From: Chara braunii
Taxonomy: Eukaryota > Streptophyta > Charophyceae > Charales > Characeae
Assembly (NCBI GenBank): GCA_003427395.1
Contig: BFEA01000754.1
Location: forward strand, 132,662-153,680
Length of the DNA: 21,019 bases
Direction: 5' to 3'
Shown here: piece by piece, positions 1-8,268 of the stretch
Position numbering within the stretch: position 1 is the first letter of the stretch
How the letters are laid out: each line of letters starts with the position of its first letter
Notes under the pieces: model-generated
Seen by the model: only the letters and a program-made list of their open reading frames with translations
The model's database searches: none
Told to the model about the DNA's origin: nothing
Program-made: the position numbers and the translations under genes

Positions 1-475
1 CCCCCCCCCCCCTCCCCCGCAGGTCTATCCGTGCATGAGTGAGGCTGCATTCCAAGGGGAATATGCCCAGGTAGAATAAAAAAAATCTTCTCTAAATAAG
101 GGTATCATTCGACACATCTAAAAGAGAGTAGAAACCGTGGTCTGATGTTGTTCCACTCATCCCTACCTTCTTCCCCCGAATACAACGTACGGTTATTATA
201 GTTGTATTTAGATTGAGGGATACCCCAGACACAGCTATGCTGACTGTACGTTGTATTCGGGGGAAGAAGGTAATCTCATTGCCTACAAGAGCAATGTGAA
301 AACACGTCTAGAAGGCGTCCTCGGAATTCAAGGATGGCACAACCATCTTTTGTCCTAGAATTCACAGCACCTGTACGTGTAGATACGATCATCCTTCTGT
401 GCTATGTGACCGTGTGAATGCTCTGAACGGGCGTTCGCGTTCAAACGCCCACGTTCAAACGGGCGTGGGACTCGT
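1..475. other. Left flank of the element, no gene seen
   Basis: No convincing coding frame is visible. The window opens with a C-rich run (positions 1-19). It then holds a small inverted-repeat element at 164-272, listed separately. At 430-468 a decamer, cgttcaaacg, occurs twice inside a GC-rich patch that can fold into a short hairpin (cccacg / cgtggg). The sequence up to about 475 has no counterpart beside the right repeat copy. That is why the left edge of the large repeat is placed at 476. Confidence 0.6.
164..272. mobile_element. MITE-like inverted-repeat element, TA-flanked
   Basis: Positions 164-190 and 246-272 are perfect 27-bp inverted repeats (taccttcttcccccgaatac... mirrored as ...gtattcgggggaagaaggta). 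They enclose 55 bp of unrelated, non-coding sequence. The outermost bases are TA on both sides, consistent with a TA target-site duplication around a 105-bp element with 25-bp ends. Short non-coding elements of this form are typical of MITEs mobilised by Tc1/mariner-type transposases. No transposase lies in the window, and no second copy was seen. A plain hairpin of other origin remains possible. Confidence 0.55.
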
Positions 476-1074
476 TGTCGTACTTTTTCTAGTCGAGCCC
501 CTTCAGGCGACCGAAAAGCCCGCAGGCTGTCACGCAGGGTTTTGGTTGTGATTGCAAAAAATAAAATAAATTAAATAGTGCAAATTCCTTCCTGTTGTGT
601 GCGTCCGACTTCGAGCGAGACCCTTCAATTGCGGTTTTCGCCGGTCCCCGGTCTTAGGAATCTTTTATTTTGATTCGGAACAGCAAAGAATCATGCAAAT
701 AATAATCATAAAATTATGGAGTGCTATGCATGCATCAATTATGTCAATGTCATTTTGAGAACTGTGACAGAATCATCCAAGAAAAACAATCATCAAGCAA
801 GAACAATGCAAGAAGCAAGACCGACTGGCTGACTTGGGCAAAGACAGAGTCAAATGAATGAGGGAAGAATGGAAACTTATAATAGTCTCAGGAAGTACAT
901 ATGGAAGAGAGCACGACCAACACCGATCAAGAGTCCTCACTCCTCCCTCTGAACTTTGCACTCATCTTCTCACTTTGTTGTCCGTCGTTTGGGCTTCTTG
1001 CCATGTCTCCGTACTCTCTGAGGTTGTGGCTTCTAAATGTAAAGCAACCTGAAGCCTGTTAGTTCCAAACATTT

Positions 1075-1623
1075 TCATCCAAGTCCCATGATACGAAAAT
1101 CAACCATAGCACAAAATTCCTCCCATAGAGTGGGGAGATAGGGCTGAGAGAAGATGCCCCTCCTGAGATGTGGAAACTCGGAGGGTTCAATCATTGCCTC
1201 GTAGTCGATCTCTGCAGGCGATATGTATCTTTTGGCCAAGTCCACCACTCCACCCCAATAAGAGTCGTCTGTAAGGTAGTAAGGGACCAGAGGTTTGGGG
1301 TAGTTAGTGAAAAGCTTAGGACCAAAGCTATAGACTAGCTTTGTGCTCTCCTGGAGTCTCTCAGGCTTCCATTGCATAACCCTGGCTGTTGCGGCCCAAA
1401 CTGCATCAAAATGAGGGTGTGTTTCGTTCCCATTTTTCAGGAAGATCCGAAGATCGTTGACTGTACCCTCCGCGAACTCAGTGAGAACAACGAAGATAGA
1501 CAGATCTTCGCGCCTGAACCCATCAATCCTTACATACTTGTAGGGGAAGCTCTCCCTGGCGGCAATCGAATTGAGGCTCTCAAGGACAGGCTGGCCAACT
1601 GAAATGGGGTTAATCTCTCTCAT
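1075..1623 (-). CDS. LTR-encoded protein with FPY domain, function unknown (182 aa)
   Basis: This is an intact ATG-to-TGA frame of 182 codons. Near the N-terminus it has FPYKYVRIDGF, then IFVVLTEFAEGTVNDLRIF, and later a P-rich stretch before DDSYWGGVV. No signal peptide or membrane segment is evident. I do not recognise the family. The core matches a frame upstream of gag (18541 downward) with identical spacing from FPY to VVLT (19 residues) and on to DxR (15 residues). A second, looser match lies near 18030-17900. The copy in the other repeat (19477-20035) carries a 10-bp insertion and a Trp-to-stop change. Its position inside the probable LTR, on the gag-pol strand, suggests it would be read from an LTR transcript ahead of gag. 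The near-identity of the C-terminal coding part between copies, against diverged flanks, favours past selection on the protein. Confidence 0.65.
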   Translation of the reverse strand: MREINPISVGQPVLESLNSIAARESFPYKYVRIDGFRREDLSIFVVLTEFAEGTVNDLRIFLKNGNETHPHFDAVWAATARVMQWKPERLQESTKLVYSFGPKLFTNYPKPLVPYYLTDDSYWGGVVDLAKRYISPAEIDYEAMIEPSEFPHLRRGIFSQPYLPTLWEEFCAMVDFRIMGLG

Positions 1624-2290
1624 GTGATTGGTTGAATAGTCACTCCCTGGCAGAGGAAGAGAAAACTATGCTTAACTGGTTGACGTCCGCTGCGAGCCAA
1701 ATCAGTCGTTGGCCACCGAATAGGCGTCAACTGCTAACGGGCTGGCAAGTTTTTTTACGCTTGTTTGAGTACTGCTTGAATGCCTTCTGAATACCGTTCC
1801 GAATGTTGTTCCCATACACTCTATCTGAATGCGGTTTGTGATTGTTGTTTCTTAATGCTGCTTCTGAATACTGTTTTCTGATTGCTGTTTCTGAATGCTG
1901 CTTCTGAATACTGTTTTCTGATTGCTGTTTTTGAATGTTGTTTCTGAATACTGTTTTCTGATTGCTGTTTTCTGATTGCTGTTTTCTGGGTCTATTGGAC
2001 TAATGAGTCACCATACAATGGTCATTCACCGATTGAGTACAACCGCTACTGGCTAGCTGGTTGCTAACATTCACGACACCGATAGAATACCGACCAAACA
2101 CCAATTACACTTCGTCAGGTCATCAGCCGAACACTGTTCGGACTGGGATGGTTATTGCCTGAGTATTGCCTTAAGTCTTGAGTCACTGAATCATTACTTC
2201 AAGTGGCATCACACTTCACAGATGCCGCAATCTGTTGCTATTTGGAACTGATGGAGTTTTCTGAAGATTGTGACTCAAGCACAACCAAGT
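1624..2290 (-). other. Spacer between the two LTR ORFs
   Basis: There is no open frame of note on either strand. The central part is the 40-bp-period minisatellite listed at 1854-1989. The remainder is unique sequence, also present in the right repeat at 20036-20728. Confidence 0.5.
1854..1989. repeat. Minisatellite, 40-bp period, built from an approximately 12-bp motif
   Basis: Copies of a 40-bp unit (aatgctgcttctgaatactg followed by ttttctgattgctgtttctg) start at 1854, 1894 and 1934, with a partial fourth copy. Inside each unit a shorter motif of about 12 bp (ctgaatgctgtt / ctgattgctgtt) is visible. Degenerate copies extend back to about 1785. The equivalent array in the right repeat (20230-20425) is longer and rearranged, so the array is unstable. 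Confidence 0.85.
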
Positions 2291-2536
2291 TTATACAAGC
2301 TTCGCCCTGGCCTGTTCAATAGTTTCTAAGGTCGAACTGATGCTGTGCAGTTTTCCTTCAAGCCCGTAGAAATAAATCACATACTCGATATACTTTCTCT
2401 TCCCTGCTTTCCTAACTGCAAGTTCCCTTTGTGTGAGTCTGTGCTTCTCCATATTCTCGCATGCCTCTATCTCCCACCTTTTTTTCTTGTTCCTTACGAA
2501 ATTGGATTTTACCACGAGAACTTCGTTTTCGCTCAT
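2291..2536 (-). CDS. Small conserved LTR-encoded ORF, function unknown (81 aa)
   Basis: The frame runs from an ATG with A at -3 to TAA. It encodes a charged N-terminal half (e.g. VRNKKKRWEIEACENMEKHR) followed by YIEYVIYFYGLEGKLHSI. The frame stays open upstream to about 2716, but there only a TTG could start it. An upstream exon cannot be excluded. The right-repeat copy (20729-20974) keeps the same start, stop and frame. A length difference just upstream of the ATG (ttgctc here, tttttgctc there) is exactly 3 nt. No known domain is recognised. The YIEYVIYFYGLEG part faintly recalls the IFVVLTEFAEG core of the neighbouring 182-aa ORF, which is too weak to claim homology. It would be read before that ORF on an LTR transcript. 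Confidence 0.5.
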   Translation of the reverse strand: MSENEVLVVKSNFVRNKKKRWEIEACENMEKHRLTQRELAVRKAGKRKYIEYVIYFYGLEGKLHSISSTLETIEQARAKLV

Positions 2537-2579
2537 GTTCCCTATTGCTCTAGAACCCAAGCAGTAGACGAGATAGACT

Positions 2580-5338
2580 AGAAACAACTTTGTTTTTGGA
2601 CTCGGTTCGGACTGGTTACTAGCACTCTTCACTTTTTCGTGATGCACTTGAAGTTCAGTTCTCACAATAGAGCAATGAAGACGATTGTATCCCACTGATA
2701 GATATTGGTCCGTCAAGATAAACCGGCAGAGAGTGGCTGTCAGTAACTCAGATAACTGGGGATTGTTGCCTTACTACGGGTCACTATTCAAGGGGTAACA
2801 AAATAACATAGCCTCAGGAGTCCAACCTGGCTAGTTTGCAGAGTATAGACGTTTTGACTTAAGCAGTTAACTTTCCGATCTCGATATGGAGATGTCTCGA
2901 ATAATCGTGAATCAGGGCAATCAGTCTGCTAACACCACTCTCTAGGGATCGTTAGTCACCGATTCAATAGGCAGAGCGTACAACAATTGGCCCGCGTTGT
3001 GACCCACTTGGCACCAGTCTCACAGCAGGCCCACGATAGAGTCCCTCACAAACCATCTTCTTCGATTTACTTCACTAGTGGTTAGTCCTTCCTCGACAGA
3101 ATCGCTTGCATAGATGCTGGGTCTCTTAGGCCTGATAATGAGATGCCAGGGATCGGACATGAGTACAGCCTGCTGCTAATACGATAGTGATCCGTTCCAA
3201 AAAAGATATATGGTCTCGCCCTGAACAGCGGGCACACACAGGTACGTCTGAGTACAACACACCCGGACTACCGTTCACTCAACTCAGAAGCGTGCTATTC
3301 AAACCCCTTTGCTTTGGCGGCTTGGACGCTAGTCTGCCACCCAGAACAGTTCCGCCCTAACTGTAGGTCTTATTCTCACCTTATAGGCCACTTCGAGGCT
3401 CGCTCCTGGTCACTTTCGTTAGGATGGTTAGGAGCATTTATCCTAACCAAACCCTGTCCATCTGGTAAGAGCACGGTTATTCTATACTTCGACGTCACGG
3501 CCTCAAAGTACGAGCTTATTCGTGCCCCAACTGCATGCACAGAAAGATGTGTTCACTTTAGTTGTAATCCACCCACGCATAGGGCATCGTTTAAGCTTGA
3601 CACAGTACGAGATCCCAAGCACCCTGTTCGATTCCCACCCGTACTCAGCACACCATGTCATCAGTCATAGCTGATGTTCGTATGCTGCACAGGGGGAGTA
3701 TCGAATGCTAAATCGTTCCGGCTAAGGTTGGGTCCCAGCCAGTCGGTTTTCATCGGTTCACAATGCAGAGCATTCTAAGTGCAACTCTTGTCGGCTCGAG
3801 GTGAAAAGGGTTTTTTTCACGAGGTTCTCATCGATTCATCTGTTGCACTAGGCACTTGTTATATAAGCATCTCAATCTGTTCGTTGTCGTGGCGAGGGTA
3901 ACTAGCCCACCTACCTGCGTGTCTTATCAGGACATGGTCCCTCAGTCACCATTAACCAGGAACTTGACAAGGAGGTAAGCGACTCTTTTCAAAATCTTCC
4001 TTTTCCCCATAAACCAATTAAGAACGTGCAACACGTGAGCACTATCCCACTAGCCTCCCAGATCAGGTGGCTAAAGCACTGTCCTTGCCGGCCTTGTTCA
4101 TGGGCAGAGGCTAGACCCGTTTAATCATATCAGGGCTGATTTGAATCCCATTTCATATCAGAAAAGAGAAACATTATCAGGATTGGGGTACCATCAATAT
4201 AATGAACAAATGACAAACAAGAAAAAGAAGAAAAAAAAAAATACAATCCTCTGAGGAAGACACTCAGCTTTGCAGTCGCTGTGACGATTTACTCATCAGC
4301 CCTCCCATTACCTATCAATTAACACCCCAGAGGATTGATCTCATTGTCAAGCTTAACACACGTTAAAAAAGAAACAGACACTTGTCCACTGATACTCGCT
4401 AGAATGAGACACGAACGAGCCCAACCGTTAATCCTAGGTGTAAACAGGCCAGAAAGGCAGGGCAAAATGCCATCATTACTATCTTGATTATGTTTTCGGA
4501 AAACGGAGGAGAAGAGGGAAAGGTCAACCACCTGTCCCAATATATCTCAAAGACGAAATGTGTTCAGATGCACGTCCCCCCTCATACATCCAGACGACTC
4601 CACCCTCACGCATAGCACAGCAAGAGACCACTACTCATGCGCGGATGTACTGCACGCTCAGCTAAACTTCGCAGTAGTTGTAACCATTCCAGTGAGGACA
4701 ACAACTCTGGTTTGTTAAATCTGAGCAAGGTTCAAAAGAGTGTCTCACCCTCACTTAACTCCTTGGCCCTGGGTTTTCTGAGCCCTGTCTCTATAACCGG
4801 TGCTTACCTCAACCTTTCGTCTGAATTAGCACCTCGTGTACGCGGTTATAACGCTTCTCATGTGGATTGATTACAGTGGCAGCTAGTGCCAACTCATGAC
4901 CAATACCAATAACACTCGTCAATCGACTCGTACCACCAACCGAAAGAACCTTGCTCATTCTCACAAGAAAACAATCCTGTCATTCACCCCCAATCTAGTC
5001 ATTTACACCCTAAACTCTTATCAGTCACTGCCACAGGAATCGTGCGCGCAATGTCATGACCCAAAAGAAGGCAGATTTATTGTCTCTTTTCTATAACGAG
5101 AACGCAAACAAGGCGTACTTACCCCCTGCCTCATCGTGAAGGTAGGACATCATGCCCGTTCACCAATGCGTTAAGGCAAAGCAATTAGCATTTGCTCACT
5201 GATCAGTGGATCACCGACAGAAGCATAGTGAACTCACCCAAATGTTGTCAAATATGGAATGTGAGATCTAATCAATCAGACTGATAAAAATAAACAGGCA
5301 AGATCTCGCAGATTTGTTAACAGGCTTGTGTTAAACCA
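2580..5338. other. Non-coding stretch, possibly the U3 part of an approximately 4.9-kb LTR
   Basis: No frame here looks protein-coding. The longest (plus strand 3314-3670) starts with TTG, has no recognisable composition and is judged chance. Visible items are a palindromic ttatataa at 3859-3866, a 7-bp hairpin at 3801-3820 (gtgaaaa ... ttttcac) and an A-rich run near 4210-4242. On the element strand the segment would begin TGGTTTAACAC directly after a polypurine tract (5339-5373), as the U3 start of an LTR would. The matching part of the right LTR is outside the window, so this is untested. Confidence 0.35.
3859..3866 (-). promoter_or_regulatory. Candidate TATA element in the putative U3
   Basis: The sequence ttatataa is a self-complementary TATA-like box. 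If the LTR extends to 5338, it lies upstream of the LTR ORFs in the right orientation for element transcription. Such octamers also occur by chance, and nothing else here fixes a start site. Confidence 0.2.
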
Positions 5339-5373
5339 GCCTCTCTCTCTCCTTCTCTTTCTCTACCTCTCTC
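5339..5373 (-). other. Candidate polypurine tract (plus-strand primer)
   Basis: The plus strand is an almost pure pyrimidine run (gcctctctctctccttctct and onward). On the minus strand this is a run of G and A ending immediately before TGGTTTAACAC. LTR elements carry such a tract next to the start of the 3' LTR, which begins with TG. Position and orientation fit a minus-strand element with its 3' LTR at 476-5338. A simple CT microsatellite is the alternative. Confidence 0.35.
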
Positions 5374-6092
5374 GTAATCGTGCCACCTTCCTGTCTTGTC
5401 CACATTCGTCCATTGACCCTCTCCACGCACACATGACACCTGGCCCTCTGTCACATTGCCACACATGAGTCTTACGCAGCGAATGGGCCAGAACCTCTCT
5501 CTTGATTGCTCGTTTGAGAGAGTTCGGCAATGACTCTCTCCCGCCTCCCTAGGTTCTCACTCACCTCCGTACTGGCTTCCAGCGTGTTAAGTCAAACTGA
5601 CGTCAGTCATGCAAGTGTCCCCTCCTCTCTTTCTTGACCGTGACCACTTAGCACTTTCTAGTCACGTTGTCACGAATTCCCCTGCCTGCGCTGGGACCAA
5701 CTCGACTTCTCACTGGTCACATATCAGACAGCTGGTGACTGCAGTCCATGAGCAAGCAAGAGGTAGCTGGTCTGGGTCCAAGACGAAGGAGAAGTCGTAG
5801 TTGGCGCATGGCGAGTAGATCAAGTGACGACCTCTTCTATGCACCGCGGGTTACCTTCTCTCTTGATGACCACTGCTATCTTGTTCTGGCAGGATCTCTT
5901 CCCTCTTGTCCTCTCGTCACTGCAATAGGCGCAAGACATCACGTAAGTGTGGAGACAGCGGTTGACGTCAGTCGCACACCACCAGCTCGCGTCCCGCTTC
6001 GCTCACTAAGTGTCTCCCTTCCGCTGACTTCCCCTCACAGTATCAGACCCTGTCACTTGCAGCCCGTGCCGGCATGTGTAACTACCGCGGGT
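5374..6092. other. GC-richer spacer between candidate polypurine tract and the 177-aa ORF
   Basis: No reliable gene is visible. A plus-strand frame (5748-6329) runs into the antisense of the 6093-6626 ORF and looks like its shadow. Two TGACGTCA octamers lie here, at 5598-5605 and 5963-5970. Confidence 0.35.
5596..5607. promoter_or_regulatory. Perfect CRE-type palindrome ACTGACGTCAGT
   Basis: A 12-bp perfect palindrome contains TGACGTCA, the consensus for ATF/CREB bZIP factors, which exist in fungi. A second TGACGTCA lies at 5963-5970. No promoter next to either site is established, so a regulatory role is only possible. Confidence 0.25.
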
Positions 6093-6626
6093 TCAGTCCC
6101 GCATTCTACTATCCTCCGCGCTCGATGGTCCAACCCCTGTTGGCCTCGCTCTGCCCCGGGCCGAAGTGGCCTTGGGCCCGTCCTCCACTGGTCCCGCCAG
6201 TGGATGGTTTCGACGGATTTGGTCCAGCCCATGCCAGGACTGGACATCCGCCTCTCGATCGCTCATTTCCGACTCTCCTTCCGAGTTCTTCTCGTTGTGC
6301 TGTACCTTCCTCGTCGTGGTCCCAGTTGATGAGTCGTCCTCATGGTAGGTGATCGTTACCCGCATACTAGCAGTCACCCCGTCTCGCCTGCACCTTCGCT
6401 CAGCTCTGTTGCGAGCCTCGGTAATCGCTGCCTGCAGTCCCTCGTCACGCCACATTTTTTGTTCTCTGTGACCGCGGACGTTAATCCTTAGCCTCAGCTT
6501 TCCCGCAGACTTCCTGTAGGTTAGAATGGTCTCAACCAAAGACCCCTGCTCGTCACCGCGTTCCCACGTCCAGGAGTACCTTATATACCTCGGCCTATAG
6601 CCACGCAAACCATTCCGATACGCCAT
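6093..6626 (-). CDS. Hypothetical protein in the 3' region of the element (177 aa)
   Basis: An ATG in good context (ggcggctATGG) opens a 177-codon frame ending in TGA. The N-terminal half is rich in Arg, Tyr and Trp and looks like an alternating strand/helix fold (LVETILTYRKSAGKLRLRIN, then a charged helix around WRDEGLQAAITEARNRAERR). The C-terminal part, after about residue 110, is polar and low complexity. No motif I know is present. A TATAAAA box with a nearby CCAAT-type sequence lies about 165 bp upstream on the same strand. It shares strand with gag and pol and lies between integrase and the candidate polypurine tract, so it may be an accessory gene of the element. It could also belong to a nested insertion or be a chance frame in GC-rich DNA. 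The opposite strand is also open here, but with less protein-like composition. Confidence 0.4.
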   Translation of the reverse strand: MAYRNGLRGYRPRYIRYSWTWERGDEQGSLVETILTYRKSAGKLRLRINVRGHREQKMWRDEGLQAAITEARNRAERRCRRDGVTASMRVTITYHEDDSSTGTTTRKVQHNEKNSEGESEMSDREADVQSWHGLDQIRRNHPLAGPVEDGPKATSARGRARPTGVGPSSAEDSRMRD

Positions 6627-6791
6627 AGCCGCCTTCTCTCCAGTAGCCTGTGCCAGCGCTCAGTCCGTACTAGCACTGCACGTGAGACTACCGGACAGGC
6701 TAAGTCCAGACTCAAGAACCGAAGCCTCAATGCATTATCATTGTTTACACTTGCTGGGCAATGACGTACCCTTCACAAGGAACAACCAATG

Positions 6792-6798
6792 TTTTATA
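6792..6798 (-). promoter_or_regulatory. TATA box upstream of the 177-aa ORF
   Basis: On the minus strand the sequence reads ctcTATAAAAcattgg. It lies 166 bp before the ATG at 6626, a reasonable distance for a fungal core promoter. Assignment rests on motif and position only. Confidence 0.4.
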
Positions 6799-7336
6799 GA
6801 GTGCAGAGGGGCCGCGATCAATGTGTACTAAAGGGGAATTCTGATAATAATTTAGAATTTCAAAATTAATCAAATACACGACTCAAATAATTTCAAACAA
6901 AACAAAAGGAAATACGAGAATTTTCAACAGTAAGTACACGGGCAAGACTTCTCGCTTTGTAGCCGTCAACCCCTAAATTCCCAGACACAACCTCCGATCA
7001 AAAGGGATAATCCCATAACGGGATACCGACAGACACAGTTATCCCTTCAAAACGCACTATCGGCCTATCTCTACTAAGTACCCATGTCCGATGGCAAGGA
7101 GGGGGCTTATGACCCTCCACGGAGGGTGATAAGCCTCCTACCAATGCGGTCGCGGGTCGCCCCTCTTTTGAGGTTCCTTCGCGCGGAGCTCGGCCAGGCA
7201 GATCTGGCACAGGCAATTTACGAGGGGTCAGCCAGCCTAGGCCGTCAGAGTAATCACAACTCAAAATCGAACAATAGGCCTCCCCTCCGAAGTGACGGAG
7301 GCAAAAAGGGAAAGTCGCGTATGAGAAATCAAAGAT

Positions 7337-7384
7337 ACTACTAATAATAATAGTAATAATAATATTAATAATAGTAATAATAAA
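7337..7384. repeat. AAT/TAA microsatellite
   Basis: This is an imperfect trinucleotide array of the form actactaataataatagtaa, about 48 bp long, with occasional interruptions. Confidence 0.85.
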
Positions 7385-7482
7385 GGAAAGAACAAAAACG
7401 TAATGACGGAGTGACCAGAGGCCGTCAGATTTCCCCCGAACTAAGGCTGATAGTTCAGTTGCACAGATTAGACCTCTAGCTT

Positions 7483-7556
7483 TCTTTTCATTTTCCCTTT
7501 TTTTTTTTTTTTTTTTTTTTTGTATCGTTTTTTTTTTTCTCCTTTTTTTCTTTGCT
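7483..7556. repeat. T-rich homopolymer tract
   Basis: There are 24 consecutive T residues (7498-7521), followed by tgtatcg, a second T run and a pyrimidine stretch ending in tttgctcag. On the minus strand this reads as a poly-A run and could mark the tail of a retroposed sequence. On the plus strand it resembles a polypyrimidine tract with an AG acceptor. Neither reading has further support. Confidence 0.6.
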
Positions 7557-7638
7557 CAGCCTCCTCTTTTTCTCTGACAGCGACCAATGCTCCAAGCACT
7601 TGACCCATAACCTGCTAGAGGGGCGCTTGGCGCACAGT

Positions 7639-7663
7639 TGAAAAGACTGAGCCAGTCTTTTCA
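7639..7663. repeat. Perfect 10-bp hairpin
   Basis: TGAAAAGACT and AGTCTTTTCA flank a 5-nt loop (gagcc). There is no T run after it, so it is not a Pol III-type or bacterial terminator. Its role is unknown. Confidence 0.6.
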
Positions 7664-7718
7664 CCTCCGCGTCCTAGGGCGAGCCCGACGGCTACCACGG
7701 CCACAGGCCGGTAGTGCT

Positions 7719-7732
7719 CTGCTGTACAGCAG
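7719..7732. repeat. 14-bp perfect palindrome CTGCTGTACAGCAG
   Basis: This loopless palindrome lies 56 bp after the hairpin at 7639-7663, in the same GC-rich patch. It could be a dimeric protein-binding site; nothing in the sequence shows which. Confidence 0.5.
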
Positions 7733-8008
7733 GGCGCCGAGCCTGCGTGGACGAATGGAAAACCCTGTGGCGCACCCTTTTTGCAGGGCCCAGGCACCAA
7801 CAGGGTCGGTCCACATCAAGGTACGACCTCGGTACCAAGGAACGTAATTCGGGAACATACCCATAGGCCCCCATAGCAACATCGGAACAAGAGGCCGATA
7901 TCAGGCAGGGACTTGGTACGCGGAGGAGGGCCGGGACACCGCACCCTCCGACGTGATACCAAACCCTCACCCAGCGTCCCCGCTGGGTCGAAACACACGT
8001 GCTGTCAG

Positions 8009-8015
8009 TATAAAA
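8009..8015 (+). promoter_or_regulatory. TATA box of a plus-strand transcription unit
   Basis: TATAAAA lies about 255 bp upstream of an ATG at 8269. The intervening DNA is strongly CT-rich, especially 8155-8260, which resembles the pyrimidine-rich leaders of expressed fungal genes. This supports a real plus-strand promoter, antisense to the retroelement. Confidence 0.4.
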
Positions 8016-8268
8016 TAGCCTATACCGGTGATACATTCACTCTCTTCCATTGTGATCCTCGCTTTCAGCCTTGACGTTAACTGGTCTCCCACGTTCTCAC
8101 GGCGCTCGCGTTTTTCTTCCCAATGTTTGCAGCAATCTTGCGCGATCTGCACAATTAGTTTTCTTCTTCCCTCTTCCCCCGTTCGCGATTTCCCGCACCG
8201 TAGTTCTCCTCAGTACTACACCCTTTCATCTCTTTTACTTTCTTCTTAGCTTCTATCTCGTTTTCACC

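Larger units (their letters stand above)
476..2579 (-). repeat. Left direct repeat, probable 3' LTR (aligned part)
   Basis: This stretch matches 18876-21019 in the same orientation. Examples are the shared segments agtcgagccccttcaggcga, gggttttggttgtgattgca and gcagtagacgagatagac. Similarity begins near 476 (tgtcgtac here, tatcgcac in the right copy), so on the element strand this copy ends in CA, as LTRs do. About 118 nt around 1062-1180 are identical between copies, while the flanking non-coding DNA differs by several per cent by eye. The alignment stops at 2579 only because the right copy leaves the window. The true repeat is longer, possibly reaching 5338. Confidence 0.75.
6840..8008. other. 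Intergenic region between two outward-facing TATA boxes
   Basis: No credible gene is seen; the short frames on both strands overlap each other and lack protein-like composition. The left part (6840-6960) is AT-rich. The middle holds an AAT-type microsatellite and a long T tract. The right part (7600-8000) is GC-rich and full of short inverted repeats, including cccagcg / cgctggg at 7972-7989. The TATA boxes at 6792-6798 (minus) and 8009-8015 (plus) point away from this region. Confidence 0.4.

Noticed and set aside
1854-1989. CRISPR-like array
   Set aside because: The units are contiguous and degenerate with no unique spacers; it is a minisatellite in a eukaryotic element.
3624-3640. B-box-like tgttcgattcc, a possible tRNA or SINE promoter
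   Set aside because: No A box at a suitable distance and no cloverleaf stems could be found around it.
3314-3670. Plus-strand frame of 118 codons
   Set aside because: It starts with TTG, has Cys/Pro/Ser/His-rich composition without pattern, no promoter and no recognisable motif; it is likely chance.
5748-6329. Plus-strand frame of 193 codons
   Set aside because: Half of it is antisense to the 177-aa minus ORF and its translation is Ser/Pro/Arg/Leu-rich, as expected for a GC-rich shadow; the minus frame has the more protein-like composition and a TATA box.
7483-7556. Poly-T run as a Pol III terminator or retroposon tail
   Set aside because: No Pol III promoter boxes or SINE-like body were found on either side and no target-site duplication was visible; kept only as a homopolymer tract.
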